Assembly (NCBI RefSeq): GCF_025996515.1
Contig: NZ_BLRH01000029.1
Location: forward strand, 783,304 to 847,303
Length of the DNA: 64,000 nucleotides
Direction of reading: 5' to 3'
Origin: Rhizohabitans arisaemae
GTDB taxonomy: Bacteria; Actinomycetota; Actinomycetes; Streptosporangiales; Streptosporangiaceae
The notes under the pieces were generated by a model. The model was not told where the DNA came from and ran no database searches. It saw only the letters and a program-made list of their open reading frames with translations. This document shows positions 42,196-52,147 of this stretch, piece after piece. A program made the translations under genes and the position numbers. Position 1 is the first letter of the stretch. The number at the start of each line of letters is the position of its first letter.

Positions 42196-43920
42196 ATGGG
42201 CACCATGACCCGCAAACAGTATGTGGACATGTTCGGCCCCACCGTGGGGGACCGGGTCCGGCTGGCGGACACCAACCTGGTGATCGAGATCGAGAAGGAC
42301 CACACGGAAGGTCATTACGGCGAGGAGGCCGTCTACGGCGGCGGGAAGACCGCCCGGGACGGCATGGCGGCCGACCCCGGCTCGCAGAACGCCACGATCG
42401 CCCTCGATCTGGTCATCACCAATGCGGTTGTGCTCGACCCGGTGCTCGGTGTCGTCAAGGGCGACATCGGTATCAAGGACGGCAGGATCGTGGGGATCGG
42501 CAAGGCGGGGAACCCGCACACCCAGAGCGGGGTGGACCGCCGGTTGGTCATCGGGGTCGGGACCGAGGTGCTGGCCGGTGAGAACATGATCGCCACCCCG
42601 GGCGCCATCGACCCGCACGTCCACCTGATCTCCCCGCAGCAGGCCAGGAACGCGCTGAGCAACGGAATCACCACGCTGATCGGCGGCGGAACGGGCCCCA
42701 CGGACGGCACGCGTGGCACCACCTGCACCCCGGGCCCGTGGAACATCGGCAGGATGCTGCAGGCGGTGGAAGCGCTGCCGGTCAACATCGGCCTCATGGC
42801 CAAGGGGAACTGCAGCATGCCGGCCGCGCTAGCCGAGCAGATCGAAGCCGGGGCGTGCGTCCTGAAGGTCCATGAGGACTGGGGTTCGACCCCGTCGGTG
42901 GTGGACTGCGCACTTCGGGTGGCCGACGAGTACGACATCCAGGTGGCCTTGCACGCCGACAGCCTCAACGAGGCCTCCTACCTGGAGGACACGATCAGCG
43001 CGATCAACGGCCGCGCGATCCACACCTTCCACACCGAGGGCGCGGGCGGCGGGCACGCGCCCGACATGATCCGCATCGCCGGGGAGCCGAACGCCCTGCC
43101 CTCGTCCACCAACCCCACCCTGCCGTACACGATCAACTCGGTGGACGAATTGCTGGACATGGTGATGGTCTGCCACCACCTCAGCCATGACATTCCAGAG
43201 GATGTCTCGTTCGCCGACAGCCGGGTCCGGGCGGAGACCATCGCCGCCGAGACCGTGCTTCAGGACATGGGTGTGATCAGCATGTTCTCCTCCGACTCCC
43301 AGGCCATGGGGCGGATCGGGGAGACCTTCACCCGGGCGTTCCAGACCGCGCACCACTGCAAGGACCAGCGGGGCAAACTACCGGAGGACTCCGCGCGCAA
43401 CGACAACGCGCGGGTCCTGCGCTACCTGGCCAAACTCACCATCAACCCGGCGCGGACCACGGGCATCGCCGAGACCGTTGGTTCGCTGGAGGACGGCAAA
43501 CTGGCCGACATCGTGCTGTGGCCGTTCACCTCGTTCGCCGCCAAACCGGCCGTGGTCGTCAAAGGCGGAATGATCAACTGGGCGCAGATGGGTGACCCGA
43601 ACGCCTCGCTGCCCACCCCGCAGCCGGTCTACTACCGGCCGATGTACGGGTCGATGGGGATGGCCCAGCGCAAGACGCACGTGACGTTCCTGCCGGACGC
43701 GGCCATCGCGGCCGGGGTGCCGGAGAAACTCGGTTTGCAGCGGCTGATCGCCAGGACCCGCCACGCCCGTACTGTGGACAAACGCCACATGATCCGCAAC
43801 TCCGCACTACCCAAGATCACGGTGGATCCGGAGACGTTCAAGGTCACCGTGGACGGCGAGCACGCCACCATCAAACCGGCCGAGGAACTGCCGCTGAACC
43901 ATCTGTTCTTCCTCGCGTGA
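42196..43920 (+). CDS. ureC: urease alpha (catalytic) subunit UreC
   Basis: A 574-residue amidohydrolase, normal length. The nickel site is intact: DPHVHLISP (HxH), carbamylated Lys224 in [33 protein letters not shown], and the flap VCHHL with Cys326 and His327/His328. It hydrolyses urea with two Ni ions in the UreABC complex. ATG at 42196 is 6 bp after ureB, and ureF overlaps its stop (GTGA). Confidence 0.96.
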   Translation: MGTMTRKQYVDMFGPTVGDRVRLADTNLVIEIEKDHTEGHYGEEAVYGGGKTARDGMAADPGSQNATIALDLVITNAVVLDPVLGVVKGDIGIKDGRIVGIGKAGNPHTQSGVDRRLVIGVGTEVLAGENMIATPGAIDPHVHLISPQQARNALSNGITTLIGGGTGPTDGTRGTTCTPGPWNIGRMLQAVEALPVNIGLMAKGNCSMPAALAEQIEAGACVLKVHEDWGSTPSVVDCALRVADEYDIQVALHADSLNEASYLEDTISAINGRAIHTFHTEGAGGGHAPDMIRIAGEPNALPSSTNPTLPYTINSVDELLDMVMVCHHLSHDIPEDVSFADSRVRAETIAAETVLQDMGVISMFSSDSQAMGRIGETFTRAFQTAHHCKDQRGKLPEDSARNDNARVLRYLAKLTINPARTTGIAETVGSLEDGKLADIVLWPFTSFAAKPAVVVKGGMINWAQMGDPNASLPTPQPVYYRPMYGSMGMAQRKTHVTFLPDAAIAAGVPEKLGLQRLIARTRHARTVDKRHMIRNSALPKITVDPETFKVTVDGEHATIKPAEELPLNHLFFLA

Positions 43921-44588
43921 ACCTGCTCGCGCAGCTTCAGCTGACCGATTCGGCTTTCCCGAGCGGCCTGTACACGCTCTCCCATGGTTTGGAGGGCTAT
44001 GCCCAGGCCGGGCCCGTCGACGTGGCAGCGCTGCTGGAGGACACGCTGCTGAACTCGGCCGGGCCGGGCGACGCCGCCGCCCTGGCCCTCACCCATCGGG
44101 CCGTGGCGGCGGACGACTGGGACACCGTGGTGGAGGTGGACCGCAGGCTCCACGCCGTCAAACTCAATCGCGAGATCCGCGCCGCCGCCGTCAGGACCGG
44201 CAGACAGGTCCTGCAGACCGCGAGCCAGGTCTTCGCCACGCCCGAACTGTCCACGCTGGCAGACCTTGTCGCAGCTCGGGCCACGCCAGGCAACCACGCC
44301 GTGGTCCTCGGCACCGCTTACGCCGGACTCGGTGTGCCGGTGTCCGCCGCGGTCACGAGCGACCTGTTCGCGTACGCCACGAGCTGGGTCGGCGCAGCCG
44401 TACGCCTGCGCAGGCTCGACTTCCGACAAGCACAGATCGTCCTGTACGGCGCTGCGGCGGCGATCAAGAAGGCGGCCGGCGGCGCTCTGGCCGCGCGGAC
44501 CCCGCGGGACCTGCACGCCTCGACCCCGATCGCGGACACCATGAGCGCCGCCCACGAACGGGCGGAAGCCCGGCTCTTCACCACTTGA
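43917..44588 (+). CDS. ureF: urease accessory protein UreF
   Basis: A 223-residue all-helical accessory protein: [27 protein letters not shown] (the typical UreF opening), then a region of helices ending SALRR-like. UreF bridges UreD and UreG on apo-urease to control GTP-driven Ni insertion. GTG at 43917 overlaps the ureC stop. Confidence 0.93.
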   Translation: MNLLAQLQLTDSAFPSGLYTLSHGLEGYAQAGPVDVAALLEDTLLNSAGPGDAAALALTHRAVAADDWDTVVEVDRRLHAVKLNREIRAAAVRTGRQVLQTASQVFATPELSTLADLVAARATPGNHAVVLGTAYAGLGVPVSAAVTSDLFAYATSWVGAAVRLRRLDFRQAQIVLYGAAAAIKKAAGGALAARTPRDLHASTPIADTMSAAHERAEARLFTT

Positions 44589-44599
44589 AAGGCGGACCC

Positions 44600-45226
44600 A
44601 TGGAGAACATCCTCAAAATCGGTATCGGCGGTCCGGTCGGCTCCGGCAAGACCGCCCTCATCGAGGCCCTCGCCCCCATCCTGATCGAACGGGGTCACAG
44701 CCTCGGCATCATCACCAACGACATCTACACCAAGGAAGACGCCGACCACATCAAACGCACCCTGAAAGGGGTGATCGCCCCCGAGCGCATCGTCGGCATC
44801 GAGACCGGCTCCTGCCCGCACACCGCGGTTCGGGACGATCCCAGCATGAACCTCGCGGCCGGGGCGGAAATGGTGGAACGCTTCGCCGACATCGACACCC
44901 TGCTGTACGAAAGCGGCGGCGACAACCTCACCCTCACCTTCAGCCCGCTGCTCGCCGACGTCTACATCTTCGTGCTGGACACCGCGGAAGGGGAGAAGAT
45001 GCCGCGTAAGCGCGGCCCCGGTGTCACCGACTCCGACCTGCTTGTCATCAACAAGGTGGACATCGCCAAGTACGTCCGTACCGACATCGGCGTGATGGAG
45101 AGCGACGCCCACCGAGTCCGGGAGGGGCGGCCGGTGATCCTCACCAACTCCCTGACCGGTGACGGCGTGTCCGAGGTCGCCGACTTCATCAACAGCCGCA
45201 GGCCGCTCGCATGGTCGCCTGCGTAG
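44600..45226 (+). CDS. ureG: urease accessory GTPase UreG
   Basis: A 208-residue SIMIBI GTPase: P-loop GIGGPVGSGKTALIEALA (residues about 7-24), TNDIYTKEDA, the Ni-binding CPHTAVR (CPH motif) and ESGGDNLT, VVINKVDIAKYV. It delivers nickel to urease, powered by GTP. ATG at 44600 has GAAAGGCGG ahead of it; a TTG farther upstream is not needed. No ureE gene lies in the cluster, so nickel must reach UreG in another way. It overlaps ureD by 16 bp. Confidence 0.95.
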   Translation: MENILKIGIGGPVGSGKTALIEALAPILIERGHSLGIITNDIYTKEDADHIKRTLKGVIAPERIVGIETGSCPHTAVRDDPSMNLAAGAEMVERFADIDTLLYESGGDNLTLTFSPLLADVYIFVLDTAEGEKMPRKRGPGVTDSDLLVINKVDIAKYVRTDIGVMESDAHRVREGRPVILTNSLTGDGVSEVADFINSRRPLAWSPA

Positions 45227-46152
45227 GGGACCGGCTGGCCCCGGGCCACTACACGGTCGACGACATTCCCGAGGATGTGGCCCGGTTCGCCCATATCCCG
45301 GACATGCTCCCGGTCGGCAGCCCCGGCAAGGTCGGCCTCCTCGACCTGACCTTCGAGAGACGCAGTGATCGTACGGAGTTGGTCGGCCACTACCAGAAGA
45401 CGCCGCTGCAGATCACGCGGCCGCTCTACTACGACCCGGCACGCCCCGACCTGCCGTACGTCATCCTCATGTCCACCGGCGGAGGCATCCTCCAGGGAGA
45501 TCGCCACCGTCTTGACTTCACCTGTGCCGCCGGCGCTTCCGTCCATCTCACCACGCAGGCCGCAACCAAGATCTATCGGATGGAACAGGACTACGCCACC
45601 CAGCTGGTGTCCATCACCGTCGGCCCCGGCGGCTACCTCGAGTATCTGCCCGACCCGGTCATCCCGTTCGCGGAGTCCCGTTTCTACCAGCGAACCCGGG
45701 TAAGCCTCGATCCCACCGCCACCGCGATCCTCGGCGAGACCGTCCTCGCCGGACGACTGGCCCGCGGCGAACGGCACGCCTACACCGCGTACTGCACCGA
45801 CCTGGAGGTCCACGCCCCCGACGGCACCCTGCTCATGGCCGATCCGATCCGCCTCATCCCGGCCAAATCCCCAGTCACCGGCCCAGCCGTCTTCAGCGAC
45901 TACGGCGCCATGGCTACCTTGTATGTGCTCACCTCCGCTGTCCCCGCAGCCGACCTGGCCGACGCACTCCACGAAACCGCGCAGGTCAGCGGCCTCCCAG
46001 CCGGAGCCAGCACCCTCCCCGGCGACGTTGGCGCCTGGGCGCGCCTCCTCGCCCCCGAATCCCCCGAGGCCACCGCCACCCTGAACCACCTCTGGGACAC
46101 CGCCCGCCGCCTAATCACCGGCACCCCCGCCCCAGACCGCCGCAAACCCTGA
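45211..46152 (+). CDS. ureD: urease accessory protein UreD (UreH)
   Basis: A 313-residue UreD: GKVGLLDLTFERRSDRTELVGHYQKTPLQITRPLYYD, STGGGILQGDRHRLDFTCAAGASVHLTTQAATKIYRM and the YLEYLPDPVIPFAESRFYQRT strand series typical of the family. It forms the scaffold with UreF for Ni insertion. ATG 45211 lies inside the end of ureG; it is the last gene of the operon. Confidence 0.94.
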   Translation: MVACVGDRLAPGHYTVDDIPEDVARFAHIPDMLPVGSPGKVGLLDLTFERRSDRTELVGHYQKTPLQITRPLYYDPARPDLPYVILMSTGGGILQGDRHRLDFTCAAGASVHLTTQAATKIYRMEQDYATQLVSITVGPGGYLEYLPDPVIPFAESRFYQRTRVSLDPTATAILGETVLAGRLARGERHAYTAYCTDLEVHAPDGTLLMADPIRLIPAKSPVTGPAVFSDYGAMATLYVLTSAVPAADLADALHETAQVSGLPAGASTLPGDVGAWARLLAPESPEATATLNHLWDTARRLITGTPAPDRRKP

Positions 46153-46315
46153 CCCCGCTGTTTCGTGCTTAGCAAACGAAGCACTGGAATCCACTGAGTT
46201 CCCCACGATCTACCACGCAGCTTGAGACCATTGACCCAGTCCCAGCAGCACCCTGATGATTTATTTGATCAAGGCCTGACCTGCGAACTCCCCGCTGTTC
46301 TGCGACTTTACCCTC

Positions 46316-46535
46316 GGGTCGCAGATCCCTGGAGGGATAGAAACATGATCGGGATTGTCATTACGAGGATGCCAGCAGAGTCACAGATCAGCCCTTGAGG
46401 GATCGCAACTGGCCTGGAAATCCCACATAGTTTGATGTGGGTCCGGTCACAGATCATCCCTGGAGGGATTGCAGCCCGTAGTGCTACACCACGCCTCCGA
46501 AGAGGGGTCACAGATATCCCTGGAGGGATAGCAGC
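46316..46535. repeat. degenerate CRISPR-like repeat cluster (4 repeats, 3 spacers)
   Basis: Repeats at 46316-46344, 46378-46409, 46444-46475 and 46505-46535 share GGTCACAGAT..CCCTGGAGGGAT.GCA(A/G)C with small indels (29-32 bp). The three gaps are 33, 34 and 29 bp and unrelated to each other. The core ATCCC-TGGA-GGGAT is a dyad, and the end GAAAC/GCAAC resembles CRISPR repeat ends. No cas gene is in the window. It is either a decayed array or a local family of REP-like palindromes; the array reading is favoured by spacer length. Confidence 0.55.
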
Positions 46536-46596
46536 TCCATTTCGCCGGACCACATCTGGTGAATCATGAGTGCCCAATCGGTCCCCTGGGAGTTAG

Positions 46597-47229
46597 TCAC
46601 TCCTGGGGACTGGTGAAGCGGGTGACGATGTCTTCTTGGGCGGCGCGGCGGAGGGCGCTGAAGATGACGTCGCCGAGGGCGGTCCAGATGACGGCGCTTT
46701 CTACGAAGGCGTCGGGGTCGGTTTCGCCGGCGAGGTGGGCGAGTTCGGCTTCGGCGGCTTGGCGGGCGACTTTGGCGTAGTCGTCGAGGAGTTTGAGCTG
46801 GGGGGTCTGGCCGAGGCGATACAGGGTGGCGATGGCGGAGGCGAGGCTCTGCCGGGCGGGGTTGGTGGCGCGGACCTGCCAGCCGAGGCGGTCGAGGAGG
46901 GCGTCGGTCTCTTTGACGGCTCGTTCCCAGGTTTCGTCTTCGATGACGGGGCGCTGGGTGACCATGGCGAACTGGGCTTTGCCCGCCGAGTCGACGGCGC
47001 TCATGCCGGGCGCGTACATCTTTTCCAGGACTTCACGGGTGGCGGCGATGCTGAGTCCGCCCACCTCGATCAGTGCTCTGATCACCTTGAGCCGGCGGAC
47101 GTGGGCCTCGGTGTACTGCGCCTGGTTGTGGCTGGTGCGTTCGCCGGGGAAGAGGAGTTCCGTCCGCAGATAGAACTTGATCGTCGGCACCGGTACCTCG
47201 CTGCGCCGACTCAGTTCTGCGATCCGCAT
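46597..47229 (-). CDS. MerR-family transcriptional regulator
   Basis: A 210-residue protein: MRIAELSRRSEVPVPTIKFYLRTELLFPG is a MerR winged helix with the usual IKFYLR variant, followed by a long helix and a C-terminal domain of about 110 residues without metal-binding cysteines, as in multidrug-sensing MerR proteins. ATG at 47229 is preceded by GGAGGG. A large palindrome 36 bp upstream (47265) is its likely operator, and the same half-sites occur before the MMPL gene. Confidence 0.9.
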   Translation of the reverse strand: MRIAELSRRSEVPVPTIKFYLRTELLFPGERTSHNQAQYTEAHVRRLKVIRALIEVGGLSIAATREVLEKMYAPGMSAVDSAGKAQFAMVTQRPVIEDETWERAVKETDALLDRLGWQVRATNPARQSLASAIATLYRLGQTPQLKLLDDYAKVARQAAEAELAHLAGETDPDAFVESAVIWTALGDVIFSALRRAAQEDIVTRFTSPQE

Positions 47230-47264
47230 GAACCCTCCCTCGCGATCGGATCAGTCTAACAATG

Positions 47265-47295
47265 CGATAACAGATAGTTCTACTATCCATTATCG
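47265..47295. promoter_or_regulatory. palindromic operator upstream of the merR gene
   Basis: Core GATAG-TTCTA-CTATC is a perfect inverted repeat; extended arms of 13 bp match at 11 positions. Half-sites GATAGT and ACTATC recur before the MMPL gene at 48281. The following stretch, 47296-47652, shows no gene or other signal I can support on either strand. Confidence 0.75.
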
Positions 47296-47652
47296 CCAAG
47301 AATGCTCGTCACCTGGCCAATTGGCGGTACGGGTGCCGTGTGCGGCACTGTAAGGCTGATCAGCACAGCGCAGGTCGGTGTCTGCGTGGACCGTGCTGAG
47401 GACCTGCGGCGCCGGTTCACGCAGCAGGTCCCTGATCCGTGCGGCCACGGTCACAGGTCGCCCTGCGGCCACGTCGCCGGGTCTCATCCCGACATCAGCC
47501 TCGCACCGGCATCGTCGCCGTACCTGGTCAGCAGGATGTACTCGGCCGCCGCCCGCTCCTTTCTCTCCTCTGCCCGCTGTGGTCGTCGGCCGTGGGCTGT
47601 CCGCCGTGCCGGTCCTGATCGGCGGTCGCCGGTCATCCGCCCGCAAGGCCGC

Positions 47653-48138
47653 TCACCGGCGTGCCGCCAGCAGGTCCTCCACGGCCTTGGGCAGGGTGGT
47701 ATCGAAGTCCAGCAGCTTTGCCCAGTCCGGCTCCACCGTGATCACGACCATCCGCTCGTACAGGGCCCGCACCCCCCGCTCCCAGTCCTCGAAGTACGCG
47801 GGCGGGATCACCTTCCGCGACCCCTCGACGTAGGAGTCCGGTATCCCCTCGACCTGCTCCACCCGCGCCGCCCCCCGGATCTGCAGCACCCGAGGCGGCC
47901 ACTCGTCCTGGGTGTCCACGGTCAGCGCCACCCGCGGGCGCACCCGCAACGCCTGCACCTTCGCCGCCCCCGGCACGGTCGCCATCAGCACGTGCTCCCC
48001 GGACCACCGGAACCCCATCGGGACCACCCGCGGCGCGCCGTCGAGGCCGACGTAGGCCAGCCGCGCCGGGATCGAGGATCCCAGCAGCCTCCGCGAGATC
48101 GGCCGGGCCAGCACCTCGGCGACGTCTCTGGCATCCAT
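47653..48138 (-). CDS. pyridoxamine 5'-phosphate oxidase-fold protein
   Basis: About 161 residues with the split-barrel flavin fold: LGSSIPARLAYVGLDGAPRVVPMGFRWSGEHVLMATVPGAAKVQALRVRPRVALTVDT is the typical beta-barrel opening, and RVLQIRGAARV follows. Family members bind FMN or F420 and reduce small molecules; the role here is unknown. ATG at 48138 has AGGGGG six bases upstream, better than ATG 48144. Confidence 0.85.
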   Translation of the reverse strand: MDARDVAEVLARPISRRLLGSSIPARLAYVGLDGAPRVVPMGFRWSGEHVLMATVPGAAKVQALRVRPRVALTVDTQDEWPPRVLQIRGAARVEQVEGIPDSYVEGSRKVIPPAYFEDWERGVRALYERMVVITVEPDWAKLLDFDTTLPKAVEDLLAARR

Positions 48139-48280
48139 GTCCATCCCCCTGGTCGGTTGGCACACCCCTGCGGTGTGCTCACGGGTTAGACGGAGCCGAT
48201 CGTGCGTTCTCGACATGCGCCCCGCCGCGACCTAAGCGCTCGGGGTCGGCCGCAGGCCCGTACGGCATGGGTTGAATATA

Positions 48281-48302
48281 GATAGTGGACATCTCTACTA
48301 TC
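48281..48302. promoter_or_regulatory. MerR-like half-sites upstream of the MMPL gene
   Basis: GATAGT and ACTATC separated by 10 bp, against 3 bp in the merR operator. The same TCTACTATC run occurs at both places. It ends 25 bp before the MMPL start, so the MerR protein may control this transporter. Confidence 0.55.
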
Positions 48303-48327
48303 AATCCTGAACGGAGGGAGAACGGGG

Positions 48328-50505
48328 ATGTTCGCTGCGCTTGGGCGGTTCTGCGCGAGACGCAGAATCTGGGTGTTCGTCGGGGCGGTGCTGTTCGTCG
48401 TGCTCGGCGGGGTGTGGGGTTCGGGGGCGGGTGGGATTCTCGGGGGCGGCGCCGGTCTGGACAACCCGCACGGGGAGTCCGCGGAGGCGAACCGGTTGCT
48501 GGCGGGCACGCTCGGCCGGCACGTCGCCGATGTGGTCGTCATCTATGAGAGCGCCGACAAAACGGTGGACGACCCCGAATTCCGGCAGGAAGTCGAAGAG
48601 GTGGTCGCCAAGCTGCCCAAGGACAGTTACACCTGGCTGGAGACCCGCTGGTCCACCGGATCCGCCGACTTCGTGTCCGAGGACCGGCGTAAGACCTACG
48701 TCACCATCCAGCTCCCCGGCGCGATCGAGGAAGAGCAGGTCGGCATTTATCAGCAGATCGTGCCGCTGCTGGACGCGCCGAACCTGACCGAGCGGTTCGG
48801 CGGGCTGACCGCGGTGGGGGTCCAGTTCAACCAGATCAGCAACCGGGACCTCGTCCGAGCGGAGATCATTTCCTTCCCGCTCCTGCTGATCCTGTTGCTG
48901 CTGGTGTTCCGCAGCGTCGTCGCGGCGGCCGTGCCGCTGGCCATCGCGATTCTGGTGGCGGTCGGTTCGCTCGGGGTGCTGCGGGTGGTCGGGGGTCTGG
49001 TCGATCTGTCCACCGCGGCGATCAACGTGGTGGTGATCCTCGGGCTGGGTCTCGCCACCGACTACGCACTGCTGATCGTGAGCCGATTCCGGGAGGAACT
49101 CGCCTCCGGGCGCCTGGTCGAGGAGGCCGTGGTCCGCTCCACCGCCACCGCGGGGCGCACCGTGGTGGTCTCCGGGATCACCGTCGCGGTCACCTTGGGC
49201 GGATTGCTGGTGTTCCCGTCCAGGTTCCTGACCTCACTGGCCTACGCCGGGGTCAGTGTCGTGCTGTTCGCGGTACTCAGTTCGCTGACCGTGCTGCCCG
49301 CGCTGCTGCGCCAGGTCGGACATCGGATCGACGCGCTGCCCATCCCGGTGCCGTGGGGTCGGCGGGGAATCGGAACCCGCTGGTACCGCACCGCGCACGC
49401 GGTCATGCGCCGCCCGATCGCGGTCACCCTGACGATCGGTGCGCTGCTGCTCGCGCTGGGGTTGCCGCTGCTGGGCGCCGTCTGGTCGCGTCCCGCCGAG
49501 TGGGCGTTGCCGTCGGACACCGAGAGCGTGGTGGTGACCGAGACACTTGCCGAGGAGTTCCGGTACGACCCCACCAAGGTGATCACCGCGGTGGTCCGGA
49601 CCTCCGGCCCCGCCGAGCGGGACCGGGCCGCCGTGGAGGATTTCGCCCGGCGGCTCGACCGGATCGAGGGGGTGGACCGCGCCGCGGTGACCGGGACGAA
49701 GGACGATCTGACCCGGATCACGCTGGGCTACTCGCTCAGCCCGTACGGCGCCGAGATCAGGGAGGTGGTGGCGAAGCTCCGGGCCGAGCCTCCGCCGCCG
49801 GGGGCCGAGGCCCTGTTCGCCAACCGGCCGGCGGCGATCGTGGACATGCTCGACATGTTCGCCGCGGGGCTGCCGTGGATGTTGCTGATCATCGCGGTGG
49901 TGACGTTCGCGGTGCTCTTCCTGGCCTTCGGCTCGGTGATGCTGCCGATCAAGACCGTGCTCACCAACCTGCTGTCGCTGTCGGCCGCCTTCGGGGCGAT
50001 GGTGTTGATCTTCCAGGACGGTTTCCTCTCCGGGCTGCTCGGCTTCACCGCCCCGGGTTTCCTGGACGCCAACATGCCGCTGATGATCGCGGCAATCACG
50101 TTCGGGCTCGCCATGGACTACGAGGTGTTCATGCTGGCCAGAATGCGGGAGCACTACCTGCGCAGCGGCGACCCGGTGGAGTCGGTGGCGGTCGGCGTCC
50201 AGCACACCGCCAGGATCGTCACCGCTGCGGCGCTCCTTCTGGGCGTGGTCGTCGGGGCGTTCGTCACCATCGACGTGACCGTGCTGAAGATGGTCGGGGT
50301 GGGCGTCGTGGTGGCCCTGGTGGTCGACGCCACGATCGTCCGCGGTCTGCTGGTCCCGGCCACGATGCGGTTGCTCGGTCACCGGGCCTGGTGGTCTCCT
50401 GCCCCGCTTGCCCGCTGGTGGCGGCGGTACGGCCTTCCGGAGGAGAGCGCGGAGCCCGTTCCGGTCGTCGGCCCCGAGTCGCGGGGGCTTCGGGTCCGAC
50501 CGTGA
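48328..50505 (+). CDS. MMPL-family RND transporter
   Basis: A 725-residue protein with 12 predicted helices in the MMPL arrangement: one helix (IWVFVGAVLFVVLGGVWG), a periplasmic-side domain, five helices (including ILGLGLATDYALLIVSRFREEL), and the repeat with TFGLAMDYEVFMLARMREHY. The paired DYA and DYE sequences are the proton-relay motifs. Such proteins export lipids, siderophores or drugs. ATG at 48328 has GGAGGGAG upstream. With a MerR gene and a MerR-like site nearby, drug or envelope stress export is likely. Confidence 0.92.
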   Translation: MFAALGRFCARRRIWVFVGAVLFVVLGGVWGSGAGGILGGGAGLDNPHGESAEANRLLAGTLGRHVADVVVIYESADKTVDDPEFRQEVEEVVAKLPKDSYTWLETRWSTGSADFVSEDRRKTYVTIQLPGAIEEEQVGIYQQIVPLLDAPNLTERFGGLTAVGVQFNQISNRDLVRAEIISFPLLLILLLLVFRSVVAAAVPLAIAILVAVGSLGVLRVVGGLVDLSTAAINVVVILGLGLATDYALLIVSRFREELASGRLVEEAVVRSTATAGRTVVVSGITVAVTLGGLLVFPSRFLTSLAYAGVSVVLFAVLSSLTVLPALLRQVGHRIDALPIPVPWGRRGIGTRWYRTAHAVMRRPIAVTLTIGALLLALGLPLLGAVWSRPAEWALPSDTESVVVTETLAEEFRYDPTKVITAVVRTSGPAERDRAAVEDFARRLDRIEGVDRAAVTGTKDDLTRITLGYSLSPYGAEIREVVAKLRAEPPPPGAEALFANRPAAIVDMLDMFAAGLPWMLLIIAVVTFAVLFLAFGSVMLPIKTVLTNLLSLSAAFGAMVLIFQDGFLSGLLGFTAPGFLDANMPLMIAAITFGLAMDYEVFMLARMREHYLRSGDPVESVAVGVQHTARIVTAAALLLGVVVGAFVTIDVTVLKMVGVGVVVALVVDATIVRGLLVPATMRLLGHRAWWSPAPLARWWRRYGLPEESAEPVPVVGPESRGLRVRP

Positions 50506-50697
50506 AGAACGCCGGTCCGGGGATCGGTCGTGATCCCCGGACCGGCTTGCGCAGGATCACGGCCTGGATCGGTTGTGCTTGAACGCGCAGCCGTGGTGAC
50601 GTCTCCACCACGCCGGAACCCGTCGCCTTTCAGATGGAGCGCCGGGTACGGCGTCTCCTCCCAGTGGGCCCCAAGTCGCGGCCCCTAGCGTGCCGCC

Positions 50698-51228
50698 ATG
50701 ATCTCGAATTCGCGGGCGACACCGGCTGGTGTCCATTTCCGCTTGGGCGTGATGGCCGTTGTGCTCGCCCTGGTGGGTGCCGTTGAGAACTACGTGTTCC
50801 TCGCTCAGCCGGTTGTGATCGGGGTGGGGGCGCTCCTGATCGCCCGGGCCGGGTGGCTCCGATACGGCAGGGATTCTCTCGCGCTCACCGTCGGGCTCGC
50901 GATGGTCTGGGTGTTCGTGTGGGTGGGCGCTGAACTGAACTCCCGCGAAGTCAGTGAGGTGATTCGCGGCCCGGCCGGCTCAGGTTTGACGATGAGGATC
51001 GAGGTTGGGTACTGGGACTGGTACTCGGAGTGGATTCTCGTGGTCCGCAAGGACGCCGGATTGTGGACGCGCGAGTGGGACGTGGGGTGCAGTGCGGAGC
51101 GTTGGTCCGACATTCCCAAAGTGACCTGGACCGATCCCGCGCGCCCGCGACTAAACAACCGCGTGCTCGTCCTGGACCCCGGCACCGGCCGGCCGCGCGA
51201 GTCGGCGGCATCTTTCGATTTCTGCTGA
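50698..51228 (+). CDS. small membrane protein of unknown function
   Basis: A 176-residue protein. Three hydrophobic segments span residues about 15-82 (LGVMAVVLALVGAVENYVFL, VVIGVGALLIARAGWL, ALTVGLAMVWVFVWVGAEL), followed by a soluble C-terminal part with WDWYSEWILVVRKDAGLWTREW. I recognise no family. No good ribosome site precedes ATG 50698, so the start is uncertain. It has no operon partners. Confidence 0.6.
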   Translation: MISNSRATPAGVHFRLGVMAVVLALVGAVENYVFLAQPVVIGVGALLIARAGWLRYGRDSLALTVGLAMVWVFVWVGAELNSREVSEVIRGPAGSGLTMRIEVGYWDWYSEWILVVRKDAGLWTREWDVGCSAERWSDIPKVTWTDPARPRLNNRVLVLDPGTGRPRESAASFDFC

Positions 51229-51286
51229 TCGGACAGGCTTCCGGTCAGGAGCCCACCGCGGTGTGGGAACAGGTCCTCGCGACGGC

Positions 51287-52147
51287 TCAGAACTCCTCGA
51301 CGAGGGTGAGGTCCTGCCATCGGCGCCGGTCGGGGTCGGCCGAGCTCCATTCCCGGAGCAGGGCCGCCGCCTGTTCGATCGGTCCGGCGAGCAGGACGGT
51401 CTGGCTTCCGCTCTCGATATGACGCTTCTGCTCGACGCCGCCCTCGTCGCAGCAGGTGCAGATCGGCTGCAGGCCCGTGTGCGGCTCGGCGCCCAGCCCG
51501 TTGTCGTGGAAGAGGGTGAGCAGCTTCACCAGGTCGCCGGAGTCGTCGGCGCCGATCGTGACCACCAGCGTCGGCAGGGATGAGGCCGCCCAGATCATGA
51601 GCTCGTTGAAGACCGGGTAGTGGGTGTCGTCGACGACCCGTTCGCCTTTGGGCTCCCCGTCGTGGAGGACGATGTCGCCGAAGCGGCGGCCGGAGAGGAC
51701 CGGGACGCTGATCACCCGGGCGCGGGTGGGGCAGATCCGTTCGACCCAGACGACCTCCGAGCCGTCGTCCTGCTGGAGGCGGACGCAGGCGTGGCCGAAG
51801 TTCTCGACGATCTCCCCGTCGCCCGGCTTGAGCGTGATCCCGTAGCCGGTCCAGGCGTCTCTGGCCGTGGGCCAGTCTCGCATCACGGTGGCGGCGATGC
51901 CGAGGTTCCAGAACGCGGGGTCCTCTTCGCCGCGGTTCGCGCGGGCGGCGGCTTGCTTACCGATCTGGTACGCCTTGGGCCAGTCGCCGAGGAATTTGTG
52001 GGCGAGGGCGAGGTCGAACCACCACGCCGGGCTCTTGGGGCCGTCGGGCTCGGCGGTGACCAGCTCCGCCAGGCGCGCGGCGGCGTTCGGCCAGTCGTCC
52101 CGCCGCCAGGCCGCATAGGCTGCCCGTTCCACCTGCATCAGATCCAC
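51287..52147 (-). CDS. TPR-like protein of unknown function
   Basis: A 286-residue cytosolic protein. Residues about 5-105 have helical repeats (AAYAAWRRDDWPNAAARLAELV, AWWFDLALAHKFLGDWPKAYQIG, PAFWNLGIAATVMRDWPTARDAW) of tetratricopeptide spacing, with the DW motif repeated. The C-terminal 170 residues are of unknown fold, containing ICTCCDEGG. GTG at 52147 has GGAG six bases before it. It does not obviously join any neighbouring operon. Confidence 0.7.
   Translation of the reverse strand: MDLMQVERAAYAAWRRDDWPNAAARLAELVTAEPDGPKSPAWWFDLALAHKFLGDWPKAYQIGKQAAARANRGEEDPAFWNLGIAATVMRDWPTARDAWTGYGITLKPGDGEIVENFGHACVRLQQDDGSEVVWVERICPTRARVISVPVLSGRRFGDIVLHDGEPKGERVVDDTHYPVFNELMIWAASSLPTLVVTIGADDSGDLVKLLTLFHDNGLGAEPHTGLQPICTCCDEGGVEQKRHIESGSQTVLLAGPIEQAAALLREWSSADPDRRRWQDLTLVEEF

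Noticed and set aside
46153..46315. Further CRISPR-like repeats or a cas gene next to the repeat cluster
   Set aside because: No more copies of the repeat and no coding sequence were found before 46316 or after 46535.
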